Part shown: piece by piece, positions 36,228 through 44,923 of the stretch | How positions within the stretch are numbered: the stretch's first letter is position 1 | How the letters are laid out: the number at the start of each line of letters is the position of its first letter | Source of the DNA: Dorea sp. AM10-31 | GTDB taxonomy: Bacteria; Bacillota; Clostridia; Lachnospirales; Lachnospiraceae | Reading direction: 5' to 3' | DNA length: 64,000 nt | NCBI RefSeq assembly: GCF_003435815.1 | Contig: NZ_QTUV01000002.1 | Location: 124,001 to 188,000, forward strand | Position numbers and translations under genes: made by a program | Notes under the pieces: generated by a model | Databases searched by the model: none | Seen by the model: only the letters and a program-made list of their open reading frames with translations | What the model was told of the DNA's origin: nothing

Positions 36228-36313
36228 GTATGCCGCACAATGAGGTTGAAGTTCTGCCATAATTCATGTGACAGACACCGTAATTGGCGAGTAATGATAA
36301 TAGGAGGTGCCAT
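36228..36313 (+). ncRNA. Probable L21 leader (5' UTR of rplU)
   Basis: The ~85-base untranslated stretch between the promoter and rplU sits where Firmicutes carry the L21 leader motif, which is proposed to sense ribosomal protein L21. I can locate the position and an AGGAGG near its end, but did not fold it; the call rests mainly on context. Confidence 0.45.
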
Positions 36314-36622
36314 ATGTACGCAATTATAGCAACAGGTGGTAAACAGTACAAAGTAGCCGAAGGCGATATCATTAAAGTAGAAAAGCTTGGTGTAGAAGCC
36401 GGAGAGACTTTTACATTTGACCAGGTGCTTGCAGTAAGTGACAACGGATTAAAGATCGGTAATCCTACAGTTGAAGGTGCAACTGTTGAAGCTTCTGTAG
36501 TTGAAAACGGAAAAGCTAAAAAAGTAATCGTTTACAAGTACAAGAGAAAAACAGGATACCACAAGAAAAATGGTCACAGACAGCAGTACACAGCAGTAAA
36601 GATTGAAAAAATCAATGCTTAA
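36314..36622 (+). CDS. rplU: 50S ribosomal protein L21
   Basis: L21 binds 23S rRNA near the base of the large subunit. The 102-residue sequence starts [14 protein letters not shown] and ends with the conserved [21 protein letters not shown] region in part, as expected. The longer open frame starting at 36284 is not used, because TAGGAGG at 36301-36307 precedes ATG 36314. First gene of the L21-Prp-L27 transcript, which ends at the terminator at 37275. Confidence 0.97.
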   Translation: MYAIIATGGKQYKVAEGDIIKVEKLGVEAGETFTFDQVLAVSDNGLKIGNPTVEGATVEASVVENGKAKKVIVYKYKRKTGYHKKNGHRQQYTAVKIEKINA

Positions 36623-36637
36623 TATTGGAGAATATCC

Positions 36638-36970
36638 ATGTTTCATGTAACAGTATATGTGAATTCAGCAAAAGAATACATCGGTTTTCAGACATCAGGT
36701 CATGCAGGATATGCACCGGAGGGACAGGACATTGTCTGTGCAGCAGCGTCGGTTCTCACGATTAATACAATAAATGCGATTGATCAGTTTACAGGTGATC
36801 GTGCAATACTTGAGGCAGAACAGACGGAAGGATACATTTCCTACCGGATTGACGGAAAAGTGTCTGCGGATGCGGAACTTCTTCTTAAGTCGATGGTTCT
36901 CGGATTGACAGAGATGTCACATGATGAAGACTATGCACAATATATTGATCTAACATTCGAGGAGGTGTAA
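36638..36970 (+). CDS. prp: Ribosomal-processing cysteine protease Prp (YsxB)
   Basis: Prp removes the N-terminal extension of ribosomal protein L27 in Firmicutes and some relatives. The 110-residue protein shows the catalytic pair His22 ([10 protein letters not shown]) and Cys34 (DIVCAAAS). It lies between rplU and rpmA, as always for this family, five bases before the L27 start. The substrate next door carries the expected cleavage sequence. Confidence 0.95.
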   Translation: MFHVTVYVNSAKEYIGFQTSGHAGYAPEGQDIVCAAASVLTINTINAIDQFTGDRAILEAEQTEGYISYRIDGKVSADAELLLKSMVLGLTEMSHDEDYAQYIDLTFEEV

Positions 36971-36975
36971 CAACC

Positions 36976-37260
36976 ATGATGAAATTAAACCTTCAGTTTT
37001 TCGCTCATAAGAAAGGTGTTGGTTCTACAAAGAACGGTAGAGATTCTGAGTCTAAAAGACTTGGCGCCAAGAGAGCTGACGGACAGTTTGTAAAAGCTGG
37101 TAACATCCTTTACAGACAGCGCGGAACAAAGATTCACCCAGGTGTTAACGTTGGACGCGGTGGTGATGATACATTATTCGCACTTGTTGATGGTGTAGTT
37201 AAATTTGAGAGAAAAGGAAGAGATAAGAAACAGGTTTCTATCTATCCAGTTGCTCAATAA
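36976..37260 (+). CDS. rpmA: 50S ribosomal protein L27, with Prp-cleaved N-terminal extension
   Basis: L27 reaches towards the peptidyl transferase centre with its N-terminus. Here the gene encodes an extension [10 protein letters not shown] before [11 protein letters not shown]. By family knowledge Prp cuts after the FF of LNLQFF-A, so mature L27 begins at Ala. GGAGG at 36961-36965 is 10 bases before ATG 36976 (13 before the second ATG), favouring the first. Total 94 residues before processing. Confidence 0.96.
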   Translation: MMKLNLQFFAHKKGVGSTKNGRDSESKRLGAKRADGQFVKAGNILYRQRGTKIHPGVNVGRGGDDTLFALVDGVVKFERKGRDKKQVSIYPVAQ

Positions 37261-37274
37261 TTAAGAATCAGAGG

Positions 37275-37324
37275 AGAGTGTTGCGATATAACTGATCACA
37301 GTTATGAGGCAGCACTCTTTTTAA
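37275..37324 (+). terminator. Terminator between rpmA and obgE
   Basis: AGAGTGTTGC pairs with GCAGCACTCT with an inner ATAACTG/CAGTTAT stem, then CTTTTT. It probably separates the ribosomal-protein transcript from the obgE-yhbY-nadD-yqeK-rsfS transcript. Confidence 0.85.
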
Positions 37325-37374
37325 ATAACAGAAAATTGCATTGTAACCGATTAGACAGGTTTTTATATATTTAA

Positions 37375-38670
<1,296 letters not shown>

Positions 38671-38695
38671 ATGATAACAAAATAGGAGAGAAAGC

Positions 38696-38986
38696 ATGAC
38701 AACGAAACAGAGAGCTTATTTAAAAAGTCTTGCCATGACAATGGATCCGATCTTCCAGGTCGGGAAAAACAGCATGACACCGGAATTTACAAAAGCAATT
38801 GCTGAAGCTTTGGAAGCACGCGAACTAATTAAGATCAGTGTGCTGAAAAACTGTGCAGATGATCCGAAAGAACTGGCGTCACTGCTTGCTGAGCGTACAC
38901 GCTCCCAGGTTGTACAGGTGATCGGCAAGAAGATAGTCCTTTACAAAGAAGGAAAAGATAAAAACAAAAAAATACAGCTTCCATAG
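38696..38986 (+). CDS. yhbY: CRM-domain RNA-binding protein YhbY
   Basis: A 96-residue single CRM-domain protein (MTTKQRAYLKSLAMTM, GKNSMT, then LIKISVLKNCADDP) that co-purifies with pre-50S particles in other bacteria. The GxxG loop of CRM proteins is represented by VGKN. It lies between obgE and nadD, the standard order in Firmicutes. Confidence 0.93.
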   Translation: MTTKQRAYLKSLAMTMDPIFQVGKNSMTPEFTKAIAEALEARELIKISVLKNCADDPKELASLLAERTRSQVVQVIGKKIVLYKEGKDKNKKIQLP

Positions 38987-39032
38987 TGAAATTGAAAAAC
39001 AGCGGAACAAAGTAAGCAGGAGAGAGGCAACC

Positions 39033-39641
39033 ATGAAAATAGGTATTATGGGTGGTACGTTTGATCCGATCCATAACGGACATTTAATGCTCGGAGATAC
39101 GGCAAGAGATCAGTTCGGTCTGGACGTTATATGGTTTATGCCAAACGGACGTCCTCCGCACAAGGCATTGGATTCTATAGGATCAGACACAGATATGCGT
39201 GCAAAGATGGTGGCACTGGCTATCAAAGATCACAAATCATTTGAATTACAGGATTATGAACTAAAAAGAAAAGAAGTCTCCTATTCGTATGAGACACTGG
39301 AATATTTTCATGCAGTATATCCGGAAGATGAATTTTATTTTATTATTGGTGCGGACTCTCTTCGTGATATTGAAAAATGGGTGCATCCAGAGCGGTTGCT
39401 TGCGGTCTGCCACGTGCTGGCTGCTTACAGGGATGAGTGGAATACCAGACAGACAATGCTGGAACATATTTCTTACCTGAATGATAAATACCATGCACGT
39501 ATCAAGCTTTTACAGTCTCCGCTGATTGCAATATCTTCTCACGAATTGCGTGCAAAGATAAGAGCAGGAGAGTCTATTACCGGGCTTGTTCCTGCGGAAG
39601 TGGAAGCATTTATTGCAAAGGAAGGTTTGTATGAATCATAA
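39033..39641 (+). CDS. nadD: Nicotinate-nucleotide adenylyltransferase NadD
   Basis: NadD adenylylates nicotinate mononucleotide to deamido-NAD. The 202-residue protein has GGTFDPIHNGHLMLG (nucleotidyltransferase signature) and ISSHELRAKIRAG near the C-terminus (second ATP motif). Its stop lies 11 bases inside yqeK. AGAGAGG precedes the ATG. Confidence 0.96.
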   Translation: MKIGIMGGTFDPIHNGHLMLGDTARDQFGLDVIWFMPNGRPPHKALDSIGSDTDMRAKMVALAIKDHKSFELQDYELKRKEVSYSYETLEYFHAVYPEDEFYFIIGADSLRDIEKWVHPERLLAVCHVLAAYRDEWNTRQTMLEHISYLNDKYHARIKLLQSPLIAISSHELRAKIRAGESITGLVPAEVEAFIAKEGLYES

Positions 39642-40215
39642 AGTACGTAAAATACGCAAAAAATTAAAGTCAGAACTGGACACAGACCGTTATGAACATA
39701 CATTGGGCGTTATGTATACAGCTTCATCGCTCGCTATGTGCCATGGCGAAGATATTGAGAAGGCATTGCTTGCTGGACTCCTGCATGATTGCGCCAAATG
39801 CATTCCTTCAGAAACCAAGATCCGTCTCTGTGACAAATATCACCTGAGCATATCTGAAGTAGAGATGAAGAATCCAAGTCTCCTCCATGCGAAACTGGGC
39901 GCCTTTCTGGCTGCCAGAAATTATCATGTTGAGAATCGGGAGATTGTAGATGCAATTGCCTGTCATACGACAGGAAGACCGCATATGTCCCGTCTGGATA
40001 AGATTTTGTATATTGCCGACTACATTGAGCCTGGGCGCAGGGAATTGCCGAATATGGCGGATGTGCGGAAAATGGCATTTCAGGATCTTGATGAATGTCT
40101 CTACAGAATTTTAAAAGATTCGCTGGTATATTTAAACAGCCGGAATCTTCCACTGGATCCAATGACGGAAAAGACATATTTATATTATAAAGAAAAACTC
40201 GGAAAGGAGAGTTGA
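39631..40215 (+). CDS. yqeK: HD-domain hydrolase YqeK (symmetrical Ap4A hydrolase family)
   Basis: YqeK proteins are HD-domain hydrolases that split diadenosine tetraphosphate. The 194-residue product has the HD motif LLHDCAK and the flanking helices carrying His in HTLGVM and HTTGR. ATG 39631 is used because GGAAGG at 39618-39623 precedes it and it overlaps nadD by 11 bases; the longer frame from 39586 lies in nadD and is not used. Confidence 0.9.
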   Translation: MNHKVRKIRKKLKSELDTDRYEHTLGVMYTASSLAMCHGEDIEKALLAGLLHDCAKCIPSETKIRLCDKYHLSISEVEMKNPSLLHAKLGAFLAARNYHVENREIVDAIACHTTGRPHMSRLDKILYIADYIEPGRRELPNMADVRKMAFQDLDECLYRILKDSLVYLNSRNLPLDPMTEKTYLYYKEKLGKES

Positions 40216-40217
40216 CG

Positions 40218-40559
40218 ATGGATCAGGCATTAGACATGGCTAAAATCGCTTATGAAGCACTTGACGAAAAAAAAGGCGAGGCGATCAAAGTAATCGATAT
40301 CTCACAGATATCTGTAATTGCTGATTACTTTATCATCACAAACGGTACCAGTGACAGTCAGGTGAAGGCACTGGTCGAAAATGTACAGGAAAAACTGGCA
40401 AGAGTCGGTCATCATCCAAAGCAGACAGAAGGAAATAGAAGCGGAACTTGGGTACTGCTGGATTATGGTGATATTATCGTACATGTATTTGATAAAGAGA
40501 ACCGTTCTTTCTACAATCTGGAGCGCACCTGGAGCGATGGGACAGAGGTAGAGATGTAA
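40218..40559 (+). CDS. rsfS: Ribosome silencing factor RsfS
   Basis: RsfS binds L14 on the free 50S subunit and blocks joining with 30S when nutrients are scarce. The 113-residue protein shows the family sequences DYFIITNGTSDSQVKA and WVLLDYGDIIVHVF. ATG 40218 is eight bases after AAGGAG; an in-frame TTG at 40212 is too close. In several clostridia a LytR-type gene lies between yqeK and rsfS; here it is absent. Confidence 0.95.
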   Translation: MDQALDMAKIAYEALDEKKGEAIKVIDISQISVIADYFIITNGTSDSQVKALVENVQEKLARVGHHPKQTEGNRSGTWVLLDYGDIIVHVFDKENRSFYNLERTWSDGTEVEM

Positions 40560-40633
40560 AATAACAATTCTTTTAAAGGATTTAAAAGGCGTTTGTGAAA
40601 ATAATTATAGAATAAAAAATAGAAATGATAAAA

Positions 40634-40678
40634 GGCCTGCAAGTGCGTCTGTTAAAGTCAGCGCTTGCAGGCTTTTTT
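40634..40678. terminator. Terminator between rsfS and lexA (convergent)
   Basis: GCCTGCAAG... pairs with ...CTTGCAGGC, with a loop of about 20 bases, then TTTTTTG on the + strand. It ends the obgE-rsfS transcript. It may also serve lexA coming from the other side, though the minus-strand T tract is weaker. Confidence 0.85.
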
Positions 40679-40763
40679 GTTATGACGACGCTTAAAATAA
40701 ATGCATGCACTCGTACAGATGCAGCCTCCAACCGCCAGCGAATCAATGATAAAATTATTAATC

Positions 40764-41381
40764 TTAGCGCATAAAGCGGAACACACCGATAACTTTACCT
40801 AAGATCGTACAGTCCGGAACAATGATTGGATCCATAAAATCATTCTCCGGCTGCAGACGAATGACACCTTCCTCTTTATAAAAGGTTTTAACTGTAGCAC
40901 CATCTTCAATCATAGCAACAACCATATCACCGTTGTGTGCAGTATTCTCTTCCTGAGCAAGAACATAATCCCCATTCAGAATTCCGGCATTAATCATACT
41001 TTCACCACAGACTTTTAGAAGAAATGTTTGCTTATTCGGCATAAATTCCATTGGGATAGGAAAGTATTCTTCAATATTCTGTTCTGCGAGAAGTGGTTCT
41101 CCGGCTGCGACACGCCCTACGATCGGGACGTTGACCATCTCACGTCTTGTAAAGTTAAATGCTTCATCTAAAATCTCAATCGCACGAGGCTTTGTCGAAT
41201 CACGGCGGATATATCCGTTCTTCTCCAGTGTTTCTAAGTGGGAGTGTACAGAAGAAGTAGATTTTAAATGAACAGCCTCGCAGATATCACGAACGGCAGG
41301 TGGAAAACCACGTTCCAGAATCTGTGACTTAATGTAATCCAGAATCTCCTGTTGTTTTGCGCTTATCTTTCCCTGTGCCAT
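40764..41381 (-). CDS. lexA: LexA repressor
   Basis: LexA represses SOS genes until RecA triggers its self-cleavage. The 205-residue protein has an N-terminal winged HTH (about 1-65), the Ala93-Gly94 cleavage site (RVAAGEP), the nucleophile Ser128 in GESMINAG and Lys165 (TVKTFYKE). All catalytic parts are intact. On the minus strand a GGAGG site precedes the ATG. It is divergent from a YneA-like gene; the shared 271-base region holds several LexA-type boxes, so lexA is probably autoregulated. Confidence 0.97.
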   Translation of the reverse strand: MAQGKISAKQQEILDYIKSQILERGFPPAVRDICEAVHLKSTSSVHSHLETLEKNGYIRRDSTKPRAIEILDEAFNFTRREMVNVPIVGRVAAGEPLLAEQNIEEYFPIPMEFMPNKQTFLLKVCGESMINAGILNGDYVLAQEENTAHNGDMVVAMIEDGATVKTFYKEEGVIRLQPENDFMDPIIVPDCTILGKVIGVFRFMR

Positions 41382-41492
41382 ATGTCATTGCCTCCGTATT
41401 CTATAATATATTATATAAGATATCAAAGCAAAATCCTCCGCAGTGATACCTGTAGTTCGTTATATGTCAGGAACTTTCTAATACCTAAAAAT

Positions 41493-41521
41493 ATTTTATC
41501 ATAGAGATATTTAAAAAGCAA
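41493..41521 (-). promoter_or_regulatory. Probable lexA promoter
   Basis: On the minus strand TTGCTT (41521-41516) and TAAAAT (41498-41493) are 17 bases apart, with TGA just before the -10 (extended -10). An SOS-type box overlaps the -35. Confidence 0.5.
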
Positions 41522-41531
41522 ACAAATGTTT
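41520..41531. promoter_or_regulatory. LexA-type box 1
   Basis: AAACAAATGTTT, a perfect palindrome differing from GAAC-N4-GTTC at the outermost pair. It overlaps the -35 of the lexA promoter. Confidence 0.55.
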
Positions 41532-41532
41532 A

Positions 41533-41544
41533 GAAAATATGTTC
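41533..41544. promoter_or_regulatory. LexA-type box 2
   Basis: GAAAATATGTTC has one mismatch to GAAC-N4-GTTC and lies just upstream of the lexA promoter. Confidence 0.45.
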
Positions 41545-41564
41545 GATTATTTGAAATAAATCTA

Positions 41565-41593
41565 TTGACAACCGAACATTTGTTTTGTATAAT
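41565..41593 (+). promoter_or_regulatory. Consensus promoter of the yneA-like gene
   Basis: TTGACA (41565-41570) and TATAAT (41588-41593), 17-base spacer: a perfect sigma-A promoter. LexA box 3 fills the spacer, so bound LexA would block polymerase. Confidence 0.92.
41574..41585. promoter_or_regulatory. LexA-type box 3, inside the yneA promoter spacer
   Basis: GAACATTTGTTT (preceded by C), one mismatch to GAAC-N4-GTTC, lying between the -35 and -10. Confidence 0.7.
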
Positions 41594-41600
41594 GCATTTA

Positions 41601-41612
41601 GAACAAATGTTC
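41601..41612. promoter_or_regulatory. LexA-type box 4, perfect palindrome
   Basis: GAACAAATGTTC, an exact GAAC-N4-GTTC site at the expected transcription start of the yneA-like gene. Confidence 0.8.
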
Positions 41613-41614
41613 AG

Positions 41615-41626
41615 GAACATATATTC
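41615..41626. promoter_or_regulatory. LexA-type box 5
   Basis: GAACATATATTC, one mismatch from GAAC-N4-GTTC, three bases after box 4 and therefore on nearly the same helix face after about one and a half turns. Confidence 0.5.
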
Positions 41627-41652
41627 GAAACTGTACAGAGGGGGAATCAGTT

Positions 41653-42012
41653 ATGCGTAAGGGAAGTAATCATAGAACAGTAAAGAGAAGAAGAGAAGTG
41701 TTTTTGAAAAAAATATGTATTACGCTTGCACTGGCAGGTATTGTATTAACCGGTAGTATTGTCGGTGGAAGCCGGCTTGTATCAGCACATGATAACGCAG
41801 CGAAGGAATCTGTTGAATATAAGTACTACAAGAGCATTGAAGTTTCCAGAGGAGACAGTTTATGGAGCATTGCAAAAGAATATATGAGTCAGGACTATGA
41901 TTCCATTTACGATTATATAGATGAATTAAAGCAGATGAATCATCTGGATTCGGATGATATTCATGCAGGACAGTATTTGACAGTATCATATTATGAGGCG
42001 AATTTCCAGTAA
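41653..42012 (+). CDS. yneA: YneA-like LysM protein, probable SOS cell-division inhibitor
   Basis: A 119-residue protein with a basic N-terminus, one membrane segment (about residues 19-39) and an extracytoplasmic LysM domain (about 60-112, with RGDSLWSIAKEYM). This is the layout of Bacillus YneA, which is made during SOS and delays septum formation. Position divergent from lexA and the LexA boxes over its promoter support the same role. A GGGGGA site precedes the ATG. The gene symbol is by analogy; sequence similarity between YneA proteins is low outside LysM. Confidence 0.82.
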   Translation: MRKGSNHRTVKRRREVFLKKICITLALAGIVLTGSIVGGSRLVSAHDNAAKESVEYKYYKSIEVSRGDSLWSIAKEYMSQDYDSIYDYIDELKQMNHLDSDDIHAGQYLTVSYYEANFQ

Positions 42013-42076
42013 TCAGGTAAGGATGTTTAATTGTCATAGCATCTTGAGAAAGTTGTCAGTTGCAAGTCTTGTAAGT

Positions 42077-42108
42077 TATTAATCCCGTGGATTTCAAAGG
42101 ATTAATAA
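42077..42108. repeat. Perfect 10-bp inverted repeat downstream of the yneA-like gene
   Basis: TTATTAATCC (42077-42086) mirrors GGATTAATAA (42099-42108) across 12 bases. There is no T run after it. It lies in a 344-base non-coding gap (42013-42356) that otherwise holds a terminator and the next promoter; I see no gene there. Confidence 0.6.
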
Positions 42109-42166
42109 TTAGTAATCTATTTTGATATATAAGGGAAACCCTATCTTATATATATTATACTCACCA

Positions 42167-42217
42167 AAAGAACAGATTTTGATAATGGTATTTCGTTATC
42201 TGAATTTGTTCTTTTTT
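42167..42217 (+). terminator. Long-stem terminator in the yneA-M19 gap
   Basis: AAAAGAACAGATTTTGATAA pairs with TTATCTGAATTTGTTCTTTT (17 of 20 positions), followed by TTTT. Confidence 0.8.
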
Positions 42218-42236
42218 ATTTTAATTTTTCAAAATG

Positions 42237-42265
42237 TTGTTTATTTTCGCAAAAAGATGTATAAT
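42237..42265 (+). promoter_or_regulatory. Promoter of the second M19 gene
   Basis: TTGTTT (42237-42242), 17-base spacer, TATAAT (42260-42265). In the ~90-base leader AACGTC (42310-42315) pairs with GACGTT (42326-42331), a possible small regulatory hairpin. Confidence 0.75.
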
Positions 42266-42356
42266 GAATTTAGAATTTCAATACGGATATAGAGATTATA
42301 AATATACAAAACGTCAATGAAAAAAGACGTTAATATAAAAGAGGAGGAATGTTACA

Positions 42357-43352
42357 ATGAAAAAACAACTTTTTGATGCACATGGGGATATCTGGTCAGA
42401 TGTTACAATTCACAGTCTGAAAGGAGAACGCGATATTTTCAGGAAGTACCATTTGGATAAGTTCAAAAAAGGTAATGTTTTTGGTGGTACGTTTGTAATG
42501 TGGATTGATCCACCATATGATGAAGATCCAAAGAAACGTATCAAACAAATTGAAGCTGCCGTACGTCAGGAGATTGAAGACTCAAAAGATATTCTGAATA
42601 TCGTTAAAAAGTATGAGGATTTTGAGAAAGGTACAGCGGAGGGTAAGATTAATGTATTGATGGGACTGGAAGGTTTATCTTACATAGGCGAAGATATTGA
42701 TCAGATCAATTATTATTATGACGAATTTGGTGTACGTGATATCATGGTAACATGGAATGAAGAGAATGCTCTTGGTTCCGGATGGCCGGGAGACAAGAAC
42801 AGAGGCTTAACTCCAAAAGGGAAAGAAGCAATCAAACGTATGAATGAACTTGGTATTGTTCTGGATGTTTCTCATCTGAATGACAAAGGTTTCTGGGATA
42901 TTATTGAATTATCAGACGGACATCCGGTTATTGCATCCCACAGTAACGCAAGAGCATTATCTGCACATGGACGAAACTTAAGTGATGAAATGATCAAAGC
43001 TTTAGCTGCAACCGGCGGTGTAATGGGAATGAACCGTCTGGATGCATTTATCAGTCCTGATAAAGCAAAACAGTCCGTAGAAGGTCTGGCAGAACATGTA
43101 GATTATATCGTCAATCTGGTAGGTATTGATCATGTTGGATGCGGATTTGATTTTGAAGATTATCTGAGTTCAGATGCACTTTCTAAGAATGGTGCACCGG
43201 ACGAGAATCCGCTTGGAACAAAAGGCCTGTTATCTGCAGCAGATGCGTGGAACTTCATTGAGACATTGAAGAAAAAAGGCTACAGTGATGAAGATCTTGA
43301 AAAGATTGCTTATAAGAACTTCTACAGAGTATACAAACAGGTATTAAAATAA
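42357..43352 (+). CDS. Membrane dipeptidase (M19 family), second copy
   Basis: A 331-residue M19 dipeptidase related to the one at 28589: DAHGD, GLEGLSYIGEDI, DVSHLND, ASHSNARAL and GCGFDFED correspond motif for motif, so all zinc and catalytic residues are kept. It has no signal peptide. Unlike the first copy it has its own promoter and no transporter next door; upstream is the SOS gene and downstream a recombinase. AGGAGG precedes the ATG. Differences in the substrate loop (GSGWPGDKNRG versus GAGANSGES) suggest altered specificity, but this is inference. Confidence 0.88.
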   Translation: MKKQLFDAHGDIWSDVTIHSLKGERDIFRKYHLDKFKKGNVFGGTFVMWIDPPYDEDPKKRIKQIEAAVRQEIEDSKDILNIVKKYEDFEKGTAEGKINVLMGLEGLSYIGEDIDQINYYYDEFGVRDIMVTWNEENALGSGWPGDKNRGLTPKGKEAIKRMNELGIVLDVSHLNDKGFWDIIELSDGHPVIASHSNARALSAHGRNLSDEMIKALAATGGVMGMNRLDAFISPDKAKQSVEGLAEHVDYIVNLVGIDHVGCGFDFEDYLSSDALSKNGAPDENPLGTKGLLSAADAWNFIETLKKKGYSDEDLEKIAYKNFYRVYKQVLK

Positions 43353-43425
43353 GAGACGCAGATAAAAAATATTTTATTATAATTTAATTTATGAATAAAC
43401 GCATAATCTCTTCATAATATTTTTT

Positions 43426-43468
43426 AGCAGGAAGGTCAGGTGATTCTCTATCAACTGACCTTCCTGCT
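43426..43468. repeat. Perfect 14-bp hairpin in the M19-recombinase gap
   Basis: AGCAGGAAGGTCAG (43426-43439) mirrors CTGACCTTCCTGCT (43455-43468) with a 15-base loop that can add four pairs. No T run follows. The 444-base gap (43353-43796) contains this element and the recombinase promoter and otherwise only AT-rich sequence. Confidence 0.7.
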
Positions 43469-43614
43469 GTATCAAACATCCATCTTTTCTCTTATTATAA
43501 AATAAAAGTTTTTATTTTCCATATTCATAATATTATATCTCGTAGTTTGTTATCAAAAAGAGAATATGGTTCATAATATATCTATACGACAAATACCGAT
43601 TTTTCAAAAAGATA

Positions 43615-43644
43615 TAGACACGAAAATCAAAAATATGGTATAAT
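43615..43644 (+). promoter_or_regulatory. Probable promoter of the tyrosine recombinase
   Basis: TAGACA (43615-43620), 18-base spacer, TATAAT (43639-43644). The leader to the ATG is about 150 bases. Confidence 0.55.
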
Positions 43645-43796
43645 ACGGTTGTCAATATAATACACGGCAATTAAAATTAATCTTGATACAAAGTCTTTTC
43701 ATATTGATGTTAGTTAGCTTTTAAGTTAAGTATATCTATATTGTGTAAATAAGTTCAAATAGTAAATAAATTGTATAATAAGGAGTCACAAGATAT

Positions 43797-44852
43797 ATGC
43801 AGACCAAAACATACCACGAACAGATTCAGATTGATGAAACGATACGATTAAGAGAAATCCTGCAGACACTGCCGCCATTTGCCAAAGATTATTTTCGTGC
43901 CATAGAGCCCAGATCTTCCGCAAAAACAAGAATGAATTATGCATATGATATCCGGGTTTTCTTTCATTTCCTGATGGAAAATAATTCGTTTTATAAGAAT
44001 TACACAATCGATCAGTTTAAAGTCAGTGATCTGGAGCGTTTAAAACCGGTAGATATCGAAGAATATATGGAATATTTGAAAGTATATAACCGTGAAGGCG
44101 AACGGATCACGAACAGTGAAAAAGGGCTTTCCAGGAAGATGTCGGCTCTGCGTAGCTTTTACCAGTATTATTTCAAACATCAGATGATTGAGAAAAATCC
44201 GACATTGCTGGTTGATATGCCCAAATTACATGAAAAAGCGATTATTCGTCTGGATACGGACGAGGTAGCGCTCTTGCTTGACTATGTAGAACATGCAGGC
44301 GAACATTTAACCGGTCAATCACTAACATATTACAGGAAAACAAGAGATCGTGATCTGGCAATCCTGACATTGCTTCTTGGCACTGGAATCCGTGTTTCAG
44401 AGTGCGTGGGACTGGATCTTACAGATGTAGATTTTAAAAATAATGGAATTACAGTTACACGAAAAGGTGGTAATCAGATGGTTGTTTATTTTGGGTCAGA
44501 GGTTGCGAATGCATTGGATACTTACATCTGTGGAGACAGAAAAGCAGCCACACCTCTCTCCGGTCATGAAAATGCACTTTTTTTATCTACTAGGCGCACA
44601 CGTATGGGTGTTCAGGCTATAGAAAATATGGTGAAAAAATATGCCAGACAGGTGACACCGAACAAAAAAATAACACCGCATAAGCTGCGCAGCACTTATG
44701 GTACGGCGCTCTATAAAGAAACCGGTGATATTTATCTTGTTGCGGATGTTCTAGGACACAAAGATGTAAATACGACAAAGAAGCATTATGCCGCAATTGA
44801 CGAAAACCGGCGTCGTCTTGCCGCTTCTGCTGTAAAATTAAGAGAGAGCTGA
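43797..44852 (+). CDS. Tyrosine recombinase, XerC/XerD-like
   Basis: A 351-residue site-specific recombinase. The catalytic set is complete: Arg199 (GTGIRVSE), Lys223 (TRKGG), His295 and Arg298 (HKLRST), His321 (LGHKD) and the nucleophile Tyr331. The N-terminal SAM-like core-binding domain spans about 25-135. It is roughly 50 residues longer than XerC or XerD, mostly at the N-terminus. There are no phage or excisionase genes nearby, so it looks like a chromosomal recombinase and not part of a mobile element; whether it resolves chromosome dimers or another site is open. An AAGGAG site precedes the ATG. Confidence 0.85.
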   Translation: MQTKTYHEQIQIDETIRLREILQTLPPFAKDYFRAIEPRSSAKTRMNYAYDIRVFFHFLMENNSFYKNYTIDQFKVSDLERLKPVDIEEYMEYLKVYNREGERITNSEKGLSRKMSALRSFYQYYFKHQMIEKNPTLLVDMPKLHEKAIIRLDTDEVALLLDYVEHAGEHLTGQSLTYYRKTRDRDLAILTLLLGTGIRVSECVGLDLTDVDFKNNGITVTRKGGNQMVVYFGSEVANALDTYICGDRKAATPLSGHENALFLSTRRTRMGVQAIENMVKKYARQVTPNKKITPHKLRSTYGTALYKETGDIYLVADVLGHKDVNTTKKHYAAIDENRRRLAASAVKLRES

Positions 44853-44881
44853 CCGGCTTTCTCTTTTTCTTGTATTAAGAA

Positions 44882-44904
44882 AACCACGCGATAGTCGCGT
44901 GGTT
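44882..44904. terminator. Bidirectional terminator between recombinase and kinase-like gene
   Basis: AACCACGCGA (44882-44891) pairs with TCGCGTGGTT (44895-44904), a 10-bp stem with a 3-base loop. On the minus strand it is followed by TTCTTAA, which suits the kinase-like gene ending at 44924. Confidence 0.8.
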
Positions 44905-44923
44905 CTATAATTAAATTCCGATA

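Noticed and set aside
40658..40786. Cys-rich 42-residue open frame on the minus strand overlapping the lexA end and the terminator
   Set aside because: Starts inside lexA, has no ribosome site, and runs into the terminator loop; the six Cys are probably by chance.
43797..44852. Integrase of a prophage or genomic island
   Set aside because: No attachment repeats, tRNA, excisionase or phage genes are near; flanking genes are chromosomal.
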